The position numbers were made by a program, and so were the translations under genes. From Serinibacter arcticus (GTDB lineage: Bacteria; Actinomycetota; Actinomycetes; Actinomycetales; Beutenbergiaceae): 64,000 nt of DNA. The notes beneath the pieces are model-generated. The model did no database searches and was not told the DNA's origin. It saw only the letters and a list, made by a program, of their open reading frames with translations. Below, one piece after another: positions 33,221-40,982 of this stretch. Each line of letters starts with the position of its first letter. Positions within the stretch are counted from its first letter, which is position 1. The stretch is taken from contig NZ_RHPJ01000003.1 in NCBI RefSeq assembly GCF_004786095.1, positions 434,001 to 498,000 on the forward strand, read 5' to 3'.

Positions 33221-34297
33221 ATGACGACGGGACGCGGGACGGCGAGCACGATCCTCGGCGCGGTCGCGTCCGAGGACCTCTACGGCGCGCACGACGGCGA
33301 GGCCGCCCGCCGCCGTGCCCGGCGCACGCTGCGCATCCTGCGGGCCCGGGTGCACCCCGACCGCGCCGTCGAGGAGGGTCTCGACCGCGAGGTCGCGCAC
33401 GCCGCGTTCGTCCGGCTGGGGGAGCTCTACGACGTGTGGCTGGCGGCGGACGCGGCGGAGGAGCGACGTGCCACCGCCGTCGCGACGGTCGTCGGCGAGC
33501 GCGGCCGCTACCCGCTGGGCGACCTGGTCGCCGTCGGCACGTGGTCGAACCTCTACGCGGCCGGGCCGGGACGCGTGGCGAAGGTCGCCCGCACCGAGGC
33601 GGCCGCGCCCCGCGCGGCCACGGTGGTGCGAGCGCTGCGCACCCTGGGGTCCGCCACCGCCCCCGGGACCGCGAACGCCTGGCTCGCGCCGTCGCTGCCG
33701 CGGCTGCTCGACGCGGGGGAGGTCGTGGGCCCGGACGGGCGTCGCGCCGCCGTCGTGCTGCGCGAGGACTCCCCGGCCACCGGCTTCGTCTCGCTGGAGC
33801 AGGTGCGACTCGCGCACGGGGGCGGGCTCGACGGCCGCGACTGGGCGTGGATGGCGCGCCGCATCCTCCGGGCCCTGGTGGGGGTGCACGAGCTCGGTCT
33901 GGTGCACGGGGCCGTGGTCGCGAGCAACGTGCTGATCCACCCGGAGCAGCACGGCGTCGTGCTGGCGGGGTGGGGCACCTCGACCAGGCCGGGATCCCCG
34001 GTGCCCGCGACGATCGCGTCGCACGCGGAGGACTACCCGCCCGAGGTGGGCGGCGCCGTCGGGCCGGGTCTGGACGTCTGGATGTTCGCGCGCCTGATGC
34101 AGCGGATGCTGCGGCCGAGCGAGGCGCGGCAGCTGCGGTTCGCCGCCGGCTGCCTGCAGGTGTCGCCGTCGATGCGGCCGAGCGCGCTCGACCTCACCCG
34201 CGAGTACGACGACCTGCTCGAGAGGACCTACGGGCCGCGCGTGTTCCGCCCGTTCGCGATGCCGACGACCGTCGGCACCACCGCAGCCCCGGCGTGA
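33221..34297 (+). CDS. J-domain protein fused to a pseudokinase-like domain
   Basis: A 358-residue protein. Residues about 15-75 form a J-domain-like helical hairpin with the HPD motif at 45-47 (ILRARVHPDRAVEEG). After a linker, residues about 90-320 follow a Ser/Thr-kinase fold: a glycine-poor N-lobe (GTWSNLYAAGPGRVAKVAR), a catalytic-loop relic HELGLVHGAVVASNVLI in which the catalytic HRD Asp is absent, AGWGTS in place of DFG, and the kinase C-lobe DVWMFARLMQRML. It is therefore likely a pseudokinase coupled to Hsp70 recruitment. First gene of a three-gene operon with vWA and PurA-like proteins. Confidence 0.8.
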   Translation: MTTGRGTASTILGAVASEDLYGAHDGEAARRRARRTLRILRARVHPDRAVEEGLDREVAHAAFVRLGELYDVWLAADAAEERRATAVATVVGERGRYPLGDLVAVGTWSNLYAAGPGRVAKVARTEAAAPRAATVVRALRTLGSATAPGTANAWLAPSLPRLLDAGEVVGPDGRRAAVVLREDSPATGFVSLEQVRLAHGGGLDGRDWAWMARRILRALVGVHELGLVHGAVVASNVLIHPEQHGVVLAGWGTSTRPGSPVPATIASHAEDYPPEVGGAVGPGLDVWMFARLMQRMLRPSEARQLRFAAGCLQVSPSMRPSALDLTREYDDLLERTYGPRVFRPFAMPTTVGTTAAPA

Positions 34298-34323
34298 GCC
34301 GGGGCGAGACGAAGGAGGACCCC

Positions 34324-35328
34324 ATGGGTTCAGGAGCGTGGAGCGACAGCACCTACCGAACGGCAGCGGCCTTCCGGCGCAGCGCCGGCGACGACGACTT
34401 CGGGTACACGGCCGCCACGCGGGCGCGACCGCAGCGCGAGTGGCGGGCCGACCCCGCCCTCGACCCGCTCGGCGTGAGCCTGCGCGAGGCCCGCGACAGC
34501 GCCGAGCACCCGCGATCGACCCCGATCGTCGTGCTGTTCGACGTGACCGGGTCGATGGGTCAGGTGCCCCGCATCGTGCAGGCCAAGATGTCCGGCCTGC
34601 TCGGGCTGCTGGAGCGCCAGGGCTACGTCAGCGACCCCCAGATCATGTTCGGGGCGATCGGCGACGCCGACTCCGACCGGGTGCCGCTGCAGGTGGGCCA
34701 GTTCGAGTCGGACAACCGCATGGACGACCAGCTCCGTTCGATCTTCCTCGAGGGCAACGGCGGCGGCCAGAAGTCGGAGTCCTACGAGCTGGCGGCCTAC
34801 TTCGTCGCGCGCCACACGGCCACGGACCACTGGGACAGGCGAGGCCGGAAGGGCTACCTGTTCGTGATCGGCGACGAGCTCAACAAGCGTCGGCTCGAGG
34901 CTCGTCACGTGCGCCGCGTGATCGGCGACCCCGTGCTGCGCGACCTGGCCGTGGCGGACGTGTGGGCCCAGGTCCAGGAGCGGTGGGAGACGTTCTACGT
35001 GCTGCCCCGGCAGACCGCGTACTACGACGACCCGCAGGTGAACGAGCACTGGCGTGCGCTGCTCGGCGAGCGGCTGCTGCGGCTCGAGGACCCCGCAGCC
35101 GTCGCGGAGCTGATCGCGACGACGATCGGGCTGATGGAGGACTCCGTGGACCTCGACGAGGGGCTCGCGAACCTGACGGCGATCGGGTCGCCCGCCGGCG
35201 ACGTCGTCGGCCGGGCACTGGCGACCGTGGCCAGGCCCGGGGGCGGCGGCCGGGGACCCGCCCGGCGCGGGGGCGGCGCCGTCGGGCTGCTGCCGCCGGG
35301 GCTCGACGTCGCGGACGACCTGGCCTGA
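34324..35328 (+). CDS. von Willebrand factor A domain-like protein
   Basis: A 334-residue soluble protein with a vWA-type fold: the strand and metal-binding motif IVVLFDVTGSMGQVP (Asp73, Thr75, Ser77; a D-x-T-G-S variant of the MIDAS DxSxS) follow a 60-residue N-terminal segment. Later strands (QIMFGAIGDADSDR, GYLFVIGDELNKR) complete the Rossmann-like sheet. The C-terminus is Gly-rich and low complexity. A strong RBS (AAGGAGGA) precedes the ATG. Its partners in the operon suggest a metal-dependent scaffold; function unknown. Confidence 0.8.
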   Translation: MGSGAWSDSTYRTAAAFRRSAGDDDFGYTAATRARPQREWRADPALDPLGVSLREARDSAEHPRSTPIVVLFDVTGSMGQVPRIVQAKMSGLLGLLERQGYVSDPQIMFGAIGDADSDRVPLQVGQFESDNRMDDQLRSIFLEGNGGGQKSESYELAAYFVARHTATDHWDRRGRKGYLFVIGDELNKRRLEARHVRRVIGDPVLRDLAVADVWAQVQERWETFYVLPRQTAYYDDPQVNEHWRALLGERLLRLEDPAAVAELIATTIGLMEDSVDLDEGLANLTAIGSPAGDVVGRALATVARPGGGGRGPARRGGGAVGLLPPGLDVADDLA

Positions 35329-35340
35329 GGGGGCGGGGAG

Positions 35341-36699
35341 ATGGGTGAGCGGGCGAGCATCCCGACCGGCGTGCCGATCGTGGTGGTCGGGCTGGGGTTC
35401 GGCGACGAGTCCAAGGGGGCGACGGTCGACCACCTGTGCGCGACGCGCGACGTCTCGGTCGTGGTGCGCGGGAACGGCGGCGCCCAGGCGGCGCACAACG
35501 TCGTGGCGGGCGGCGTCCACCGCACCGGGCGGCTGTTCGGCGCCGGCTCGCTCACCCGGACCCCGACCCTGCTGACGGCGGCGACCCTGGTGGATCCGGA
35601 GGCGCTCGTCCGCGAGGCGTGGGAGCTGGTGGAGCTCGGCGTCGAGGATCCGTTCGACCTGCTCACGGTCGATCCCGACGCCCTCGTGACGACGCCGATC
35701 CACCGGCTCGCGAACCGCACCCGCGAGGACCTGCGGGGTGCGGGCCGGCACGGGTCGTGCGGCATGGGGGTGGGGGAGACCGCGTGGTTCGACCTCGCGT
35801 GCCGCGCGGGGCTGGCGGCGGGGGCGGTGCTGGGCAACCTCGCGGCCCCGGCCGACGCCCCGGGCGCCGCCCTGCGCGTGCGCGACCTGGCCGACCGGGG
35901 GTCGATCCGCCGTCGCCTCGTCGAGCTCGAGCGCTTCTACCACCCGCTCCTGGTGCGGGGGTCGCACGAGGTGCCGAGCCTCGCCGTGATGACGGACGAG
36001 CTGGCGGAGGTCGGCGCGCTGCTGCGGGTGGAGTCCTCGCTCGGCTGTCTCGCGCGGGCGGGGGAGCGTGGGACGGTGGTCGTCGAGGGGGCGCAGGGCG
36101 TGCTGCTGGACGAGACGTACGGCTTCCACCCGCACACCACCTGGTCCACCACGCGCCCGACGGCGGCGCGCACCCTGCTCGCGCGCGCCGGGCTCGGGCG
36201 CGCGTACACGCTCGGGCTGACGCGGGCCTACACGACCCGTCACGGTGCCGGTCCGCTGCCGAGCGAGGACGCCTCGCTGGTGGGCGCTCTGCCCGAGCCG
36301 CACAACGGCGTCGGGGAGTACCAGGGCGCGTGGCGGACCGGACACCTCGACCTGGTGCTTCTCGACTACGCGCGGCAGCTCTGCGGCGGTGTCGACGGCG
36401 TGGGGGTCTCCCACCTCGACGTCGCCGACCGGGTGGACGCGGTCCTGCGGTACGTCGGTGGCGAAGGAGCGGCGTGGTCGGAGGGTGGGCTGGTCCACCG
36501 CCCCGGTCGCGACCTCGACGCCATGGCGGCGATCACGCGCTCGCTGGCCGACGTCGTTCCCGTGCGGGAGCCGACCGACGTGGACCGGACCCTCGCGCTG
36601 GTGTCGCGTGCAGCGGGCGCACCGGTGGTGCTGACCGCGCACGGTCCCCGACGCGAGGACCGGTCGGAGCGGACGCGGAGCAGAGCAGCCCTCGCGTGA
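35341..36699 (+). CDS. Adenylosuccinate synthetase-like (PurA paralogue) protein
   Basis: A 452-residue protein with PurA features: N-terminal GLGFGDESKGATVD (P-loop equivalent of GDEGKG with Gly to Ser), VVRGNGGAQAAHNV, VVVEGAQGVLLDETYGFHPHTTWSTTRPTA and GLTRAYTTRHGAGPLPSE. Adenylosuccinate synthetase makes adenylosuccinate from IMP, GTP and aspartate. The many substitutions around the core motifs and its place in an operon with vWA and pseudokinase genes argue for a specialised ligase-like enzyme rather than housekeeping purine synthesis. Confidence 0.8.
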   Translation: MGERASIPTGVPIVVVGLGFGDESKGATVDHLCATRDVSVVVRGNGGAQAAHNVVAGGVHRTGRLFGAGSLTRTPTLLTAATLVDPEALVREAWELVELGVEDPFDLLTVDPDALVTTPIHRLANRTREDLRGAGRHGSCGMGVGETAWFDLACRAGLAAGAVLGNLAAPADAPGAALRVRDLADRGSIRRRLVELERFYHPLLVRGSHEVPSLAVMTDELAEVGALLRVESSLGCLARAGERGTVVVEGAQGVLLDETYGFHPHTTWSTTRPTAARTLLARAGLGRAYTLGLTRAYTTRHGAGPLPSEDASLVGALPEPHNGVGEYQGAWRTGHLDLVLLDYARQLCGGVDGVGVSHLDVADRVDAVLRYVGGEGAAWSEGGLVHRPGRDLDAMAAITRSLADVVPVREPTDVDRTLALVSRAAGAPVVLTAHGPRREDRSERTRSRAALA

Positions 36700-36708
36700 G
36701 ATCGGCCC

Positions 36709-37320
36709 TCAGTCGGTCCAGCGCCACACGCGTCCGGGTCGACCGGCGCCCGCCGCCACCGCCTCGCCGCGCTCGAGCCCGTCGATCCTGGCGAGCTCGC
36801 GGTTGAGGTTGCCGCGGTCGACCCGCCCGAGCAGCGTCTGGGTGAGGGCGACGGCGTCGCCCGCCGTGAACGTCTCGCCCACGATGGCGCGGGTGAAGGG
36901 CAGGTCGCGCCACAGCAGACCCGCGAGCAGGGGGCGGGTGGTGGCGAGGATCGCGTCGTGGTCGAACGCGAGCGGCGGTGGTGCGTCGAGCGGGACCCAG
37001 GTGGCGCCGTCGGGGCGCTGCGGCGACAGCACGGCCCAGGTCGCGATCGAGAGCGTGGGGCCGCGCGGGTCACGGTTCGGCTCGTCGAACGTGAGGAGCT
37101 GGCCGGTGGCGAGGGGCGTCGCGGCGACCTTGGCGAGCGCGCGGCTCCCGGCCTGCGCGATCGTCTCGTCGGCCAGCAGGAGCACGCCGGGGAGCGCGAG
37201 GTCGCCCGCGAACGGGTCGAGCGGACGGCGGTGGACGGCGAGCTCGACGGTGCGCGCCGCGGCGTTGAACCGGAGGGCGAGGACGTCGACGCTGACGTGG
37301 GTCGCGGGGGTCGGGCTCAC
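36709..37320 (-). CDS. NrtR-like Nudix-related transcriptional regulator
   Basis: A 203-residue protein: an N-terminal Nudix-like domain (about 1-135) with a degenerate box (GVLLLADETIAQAGSRALAKVA, lacking the REx2EE residues) and a C-terminal winged helix (FTAGDAVALTQTLLGRVDRGNLNRELARIDGLERGE...RPGRVWRW). This is the layout of NrtR regulators, where the inactive Nudix domain binds an NAD-related ligand. GTG start. It is convergent with the PurA-like gene (9 bp apart) and lies 23 bp downstream of a DUF2200 gene on its own strand. Confidence 0.85.
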   Translation of the reverse strand: MSPTPATHVSVDVLALRFNAAARTVELAVHRRPLDPFAGDLALPGVLLLADETIAQAGSRALAKVAATPLATGQLLTFDEPNRDPRGPTLSIATWAVLSPQRPDGATWVPLDAPPPLAFDHDAILATTRPLLAGLLWRDLPFTRAIVGETFTAGDAVALTQTLLGRVDRGNLNRELARIDGLERGEAVAAGAGRPGRVWRWTD

Positions 37321-37343
37321 CCGGTCAGCCTAACGAGGGAGCG

Positions 37344-37703
37344 TCAGCCCGCGCTGCCGCGCAGGATCGCCGTCATCGCCTTCCGCCCCTTGAGCTCGTC
37401 CACGAGCTTGTCCATCCACCGGATCCGCTGCATGAGCGGGTCCTCGATCTCCTCCACCCGGATGCCGCAGACGACACCCGTGATGAGTGACGCGTTCGGA
37501 TTCATCGCCGGGGCCGTCGCGAAGAACGTCTCGAGGTCGCGCTGGTCCTCCAGCGCCTCGCGCAGTCCCGCCTCGTCGTGACCGGTGAGCCAGCAGATGA
37601 CCTGGTCGACCTCCTCGCGCGTGCGTCCACGCCGCTCCGCCTTGGCCACGTAGTGCGGGTAGACGCTGGCGACGCTCGTGCTGAAGATGCGGTGTCCGGC
37701 CAT
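37344..37703 (-). CDS. DUF2200 family protein
   Basis: A 119-residue protein matching DUF2200: HRIFSTSVASVYPHYVAKAERRGRTREEVDQVICWLTGH and MNPNASLITGVVCGIRVEEIEDPLMQRIRWMDKLVDELKGRK are the family's characteristic segments. The function of the family is not established; it is small, soluble and common in soil bacteria. It precedes the NrtR-like gene in the same direction and may be co-transcribed. Confidence 0.88.
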   Translation of the reverse strand: MAGHRIFSTSVASVYPHYVAKAERRGRTREEVDQVICWLTGHDEAGLREALEDQRDLETFFATAPAMNPNASLITGVVCGIRVEEIEDPLMQRIRWMDKLVDELKGRKAMTAILRGSAG

Positions 37704-37751
37704 GGACCGGGAGCCTACTCGCGGCGACGCCGGCGCCCCCGTCGTCTGGTG

Positions 37752-39011
37752 TCAGCGCAGTCCGATGCGCTCCGTGAAGGGTCCGGCGAACACGCCGCGG
37801 GGGTCGGACTCGCGGACCAGGGCGACGGCGTCGTCCCACCGCGGGTAGCGACGCGCCAGCTCCGACGTGGCGAAGACCTTGCCCCAGTGCGGGCGGAACT
37901 CGTACGGCTCGAGGACAGCCTCGAGCTCGGCGGCGGCGGCGCGCACGCGGGTCTCGTCCTGCACCCAGGTCGTGTGGATGCCCACGCCCGGGCGTTCGTA
38001 GGCGCTGGAGAGCCACAGGTTGTCCGCGGCCATCGAGCGCAGCTCGGAGACGAGCACGAGGTCGCGGTGCCGCTCGAGCACCTCGCGCGCGGCGGCGACG
38101 GCGCGCGGCGCCAGCGCCTGCGGCACCAGGTGCTCGCTCTGCAGCTCCTCGCCCGCCGACGGCGTGAACTCCAGGCGGAAGTGCGGCAGCCGCGCGAACC
38201 ACGGGCCGACCTCGCCCAGCTGCGGGGTGCACGCGGCGCCGTCGACGCCGGGGATGGGGTGACGCTGGCCGTCGGCCGGGTGCCCGCCGAGCCCCGACAG
38301 GTCGCGCTCGGGGGCGACGTCGGTGCGGTGCTTGCGCCAGATCGACGCCCGCCCGTCCCAGCGCGTGAAGACGCTGACGCTGGTCGCGCTCGCGTGCACG
38401 TCACCGAGGTTCTCGACGACGGCGGACAGGTCGACGTCGTCGATCACGGTCTGCGCGACGTCGTAGGTGGGCTCGACGGCGAGCGTCACGGACGTGACGA
38501 TGCCCAGGGAGCCGAGCGTGACGACCGAGCCGGCGAACGCGGGGTGGTCGCGATCGACGCGGCGGACGTCGCCGTCGGCGCCGAGGATCTCGAGCGCGAC
38601 GACCGCGCCCGCGAGGGTGGTGACGGCGTCGCCCGAGCCGTGGGTCGCCGTCGTGACCGCGCCGACGACGCTGATGTGGGGGAGCGAGGCGAGGGCCGCG
38701 AGGGCGAAGCCGCGATCGTGGAGCCAGGGGCCGAGCGTGCCGTAGGTGGTGTGAGCGGTCACGGTCACGGTGCCCGCGGCGGGATCGAGCACGGGGGCGC
38801 GCTCGAGGCCCTCCAGAGTCACGAGGACCCCGGGGGAGTCGGCGAGATCGGTGAAGGAGTGGCGCGACCCGATCGCCCGGACGCGCTCGCCCGAGGTCAC
38901 CAGGCTGGCGAGCTGATCGAGGGAGGTCGGCGCGAGGAGGGCGCGGGAGGCGTAGGTGCGGTGACCCGCCCAGACGGTCGGGACGGGGCGGACGTCGATG
39001 TCGTGGCTCAC
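37752..39011 (-). CDS. FAD-dependent alditol / aldonolactone oxidase
   Basis: A 419-residue flavoprotein of the alditol oxidase/D-arabinono-1,4-lactone oxidase family. The FAD-binding PCMH domain contains RAIGSRHSFTDLADSPG (usual flavin-linkage His position) and SVVGAVTTATHGSG; the C-terminal ALO domain ends with HTTWVQDET, RPHWGKVFA and RYPRWDDAVALV, which hold substrate residues. Such enzymes oxidise polyols (for example xylitol or sorbitol) with O2, giving H2O2. GTG at 39011 is chosen before the first conserved block; the exact substrate is unknown. Confidence 0.85.
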   Translation of the reverse strand: MSHDIDVRPVPTVWAGHRTYASRALLAPTSLDQLASLVTSGERVRAIGSRHSFTDLADSPGVLVTLEGLERAPVLDPAAGTVTVTAHTTYGTLGPWLHDRGFALAALASLPHISVVGAVTTATHGSGDAVTTLAGAVVALEILGADGDVRRVDRDHPAFAGSVVTLGSLGIVTSVTLAVEPTYDVAQTVIDDVDLSAVVENLGDVHASATSVSVFTRWDGRASIWRKHRTDVAPERDLSGLGGHPADGQRHPIPGVDGAACTPQLGEVGPWFARLPHFRLEFTPSAGEELQSEHLVPQALAPRAVAAAREVLERHRDLVLVSELRSMAADNLWLSSAYERPGVGIHTTWVQDETRVRAAAAELEAVLEPYEFRPHWGKVFATSELARRYPRWDDAVALVRESDPRGVFAGPFTERIGLR

Positions 39012-39043
39012 GGGTTCAGCCTGCCACCCCGGAGGCACCCGTC

Positions 39044-39095
39044 GATCAACGACTCGGGGTTGATCGCCAGGCATCAACGACCAGGGGTTGAGCGC
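39044..39095. repeat. Pair of direct repeats, one a perfect inverted repeat
   Basis: Two copies with the layout ATCAACGAC-n3-GGGTTGA are spaced 28 bp apart (39045 and 39073). The first has perfect 7-bp arms GATCAAC/GTTGATC. They lie between divergent oxidase and thymidine kinase genes and could be a regulator site or a small intergenic repeat. Confidence 0.6.
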
Positions 39096-39186
39096 CCGCG
39101 ATCACGGATCGGATCGTCACCGTGGCGCGCGGCCGCGTGGAGGTGCTCGACTGCTGGGGACGGCGCCACGTCCGTACACTCGCCCG

Positions 39187-39801
39187 GTGGCCAAGCTCTA
39201 CTTCCGCTACGGCGCGATGAACTCCGGCAAGTCGACGGCGCTGCTCCAGGCGGCCTACAACTACGAGGAGCGCGGTCAGCGGGTGCTGCTGACCAAGCCC
39301 GCCGTCGACACCAAGGCCGCCAACGACATCAGCAGCCGTCTCGGCGTGACGCGCGAGGTCGACTTCGCCATCGGCCCGCAGGACAGCTCGCGCGAGGCGT
39401 TCCACGCGGCGGCAGGGGAGGAGGCGGTCTCGTGCCTCCTGGTCGACGAGGCGCAGTTCCTCTCCCCGCCCCAGGTCAACGACCTCCTGCGGATCGCGGT
39501 GCTCGACGGCATCCCCGTGCTCGCCTACGGCATCCGGACGGACTTCCGCACCGAGGCCTTCCCCGGCTCGCGGCGTCTGCTCGAGATCGCGCACAGCCTC
39601 GAGGAGCTCAAGACGATCTGCCGGTGCGGTCGCAAGGCCGTCTTCAACGGCCGCGTGCTGGACGGTCGGTTCATCTTCGACGGTGACCAGGTCGCGATCG
39701 ACGCCGGTCCGAGCGCGCACGACGGCGAGGTCACCTACGAGTCGCTGTGCGCCCAGTGCTACCTGCGCGAGTCGGGCGGGACGCTCGACGGCAAGGGCTG
39801 A
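39187..39801 (+). CDS. tdk: Thymidine kinase (type II)
   Basis: A 204-residue thymidine kinase that phosphorylates thymidine to dTMP in the salvage pathway. P-loop GAMNSGKST at 9-17, Walker B/DEAQ motif LLVDEAQFL, and the zinc site pairs CRCG and CAQC in the C-terminal lasso domain; YGIRTDFRTEAFPGS is the family's conserved segment. GTG at 39187 is chosen because KLYFRYG directly precedes the P-loop. It stands alone, divergent from the oxidase gene. Confidence 0.95.
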   Translation: MAKLYFRYGAMNSGKSTALLQAAYNYEERGQRVLLTKPAVDTKAANDISSRLGVTREVDFAIGPQDSSREAFHAAAGEEAVSCLLVDEAQFLSPPQVNDLLRIAVLDGIPVLAYGIRTDFRTEAFPGSRRLLEIAHSLEELKTICRCGRKAVFNGRVLDGRFIFDGDQVAIDAGPSAHDGEVTYESLCAQCYLRESGGTLDGKG

Positions 39802-39816
39802 GCGCCCGGCGTCGAT

Positions 39817-39840
39817 GTCGGTGTCGGTGTCGGTGTCGGA
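39817..39840. repeat. Hexanucleotide tandem repeat (GTCGGT)4
   Basis: Four units of gtcggt (the last ending in a) lie between the thymidine kinase stop and the next start codon 23 bp downstream. Copy-number change could alter the spacing upstream of the DHFR-like gene. Confidence 0.7.
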
Positions 39841-39862
39841 GGGTCTCGGTAGCCTCCCGCGC

Positions 39863-40420
39863 ATGGGACGCATCGTGTTCGACACCGCCACCAGCCTCAA
39901 CGGATTCATCGCCGACGAGGAGGGCTCGCTCGCGTGGCTGTTCGCCGTCGACGGCGGTGAGGCGCCCGACGACGGGCTCTACCCCGCCACGGCCACCGTG
40001 CTCGTGGAGGGCTCCAGCACCTACGAGTGGCTGCTGCGCGAGAACGACGTCCTCGCCCACCCCCAGAAGTGGCAGGAGTTCCACGGCGACAAGCCGACGT
40101 TCGTCTTCACCACGCGCGAGCTGCCCGTCCCCGAGGGGGCCGACGTGCGGTTCGTCTCGGGTCCGGTGACGGATGCGATCGACGCGATCCGCACGGCAGC
40201 CGGCGAGGGGGACGTCTGGGTGATGGGCGGCGGCGACCTCGCCGGGCAGTTCCTGGACGCCGGTCTGCTCGACGTCGTGGCGATCTCCGTGGCACCCGTG
40301 GCGCTGACGGGCGGCGCGCCGCTGCTGCCGCGCCGGGTCGAGGCCGACCGGCTCCGGCTGGTCGGCGCCGAGGCCGTGGGACAGTTCGCCCGGCTCGTGT
40401 ACGAGGTGCGGAAGGACTGA
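39863..40420 (+). CDS. Dihydrofolate reductase-like (RibD C-terminal) protein
   Basis: A 185-residue protein of the RibD_C/DHFR-like superfamily: MGRIVFDTATSLNGFIADEEGSLAWL at the N-terminus, and DVWVMGGGDLAGQFLDAGLLDVVAISVAPVALTGGAPLLP, the NADPH-binding GGG loop and following strand. These proteins are predicted NADPH-dependent reductases of unknown substrate; they are not the essential FolA. Start ATG at 39863 begins directly with the first conserved strand. Confidence 0.85.
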   Translation: MGRIVFDTATSLNGFIADEEGSLAWLFAVDGGEAPDDGLYPATATVLVEGSSTYEWLLRENDVLAHPQKWQEFHGDKPTFVFTTRELPVPEGADVRFVSGPVTDAIDAIRTAAGEGDVWVMGGGDLAGQFLDAGLLDVVAISVAPVALTGGAPLLPRRVEADRLRLVGAEAVGQFARLVYEVRKD

Positions 40421-40460
40421 CCCCCCGCGACGCCGCCGTCACTCGCTAGGGTGACGCCCC

Positions 40461-40982
40461 ATGGGATACCCGCAGGACACGCTCTCGGCCGACGAGCAGC
40501 TCGTGCTGCACCGGCACCCGCACTTCAAGACACTGATCCTGCCGTTCGTCGCACTCGTGCTGCTGACGACCGGCGCCGTGCTGGCGTGGCAGTGGAGCAC
40601 CCGGGCGGACATCTCCGACACGGCCGCGACGGTCGTCGGCATCGCCGCCGGTGCGCTGTGGCTCATCGGCGTCCTGTGGCTGTTCGCGTGGCCGATGCTG
40701 CGCTGGGCCACGACGCACTTCGTCATCACCGACCGCCGCGTCATGTTCCGCCACGGCATCATCACGCGCACAGGCATCGACATCCCGATGGCACGGATCA
40801 ACACCGTGCAGTTCCGTCACGGACTGATCGACCGGATCCTGCGGACGGGGACGCTCATCATCGAGTCCGCCTCGGACGACCCGCTGGAGTTCAACGACAT
40901 CCCGCGCGTCGAGCACGTGCACTCGCTGCTCTACAACGAGGTGTTCGACACGCTCGGCGAGGAGGAGTCGGGACGTCGCTAG
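40461..40982 (+). CDS. PH-domain (bPH2) membrane protein
   Basis: A 173-residue protein with two adjacent membrane segments (LILPFVALVLLTTGAVLAWQW and VVGIAAGALWLIGVLWLFAWPML) followed by a bacterial PH domain (THFVITDRRVMFRHGIITRTGIDIPMARINTVQFRHGLIDRILRTGTLIIESASDD). bPH2 proteins are common membrane-associated proteins of unknown role in actinobacteria. Its TAG stop overlaps the convergent hemA stop by 4 bp (CTAG). Confidence 0.88.
   Translation: MGYPQDTLSADEQLVLHRHPHFKTLILPFVALVLLTTGAVLAWQWSTRADISDTAATVVGIAAGALWLIGVLWLFAWPMLRWATTHFVITDRRVMFRHGIITRTGIDIPMARINTVQFRHGLIDRILRTGTLIIESASDDPLEFNDIPRVEHVHSLLYNEVFDTLGEEESGRR

Noticed and set aside
34330-36642. 770-residue minus-strand frame opposite the vWA and PurA-like genes
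   Set aside because: Spans two genuine plus-strand genes, lacks any domain and has shadow composition.
35341-36699. Calling the PurA-like gene the housekeeping purA
   Set aside because: Core motifs are altered (GDESKG, RGNGGAQ) and the operon context is unusual; the rest of the genome is not visible, so only a PurA-like label is supported.
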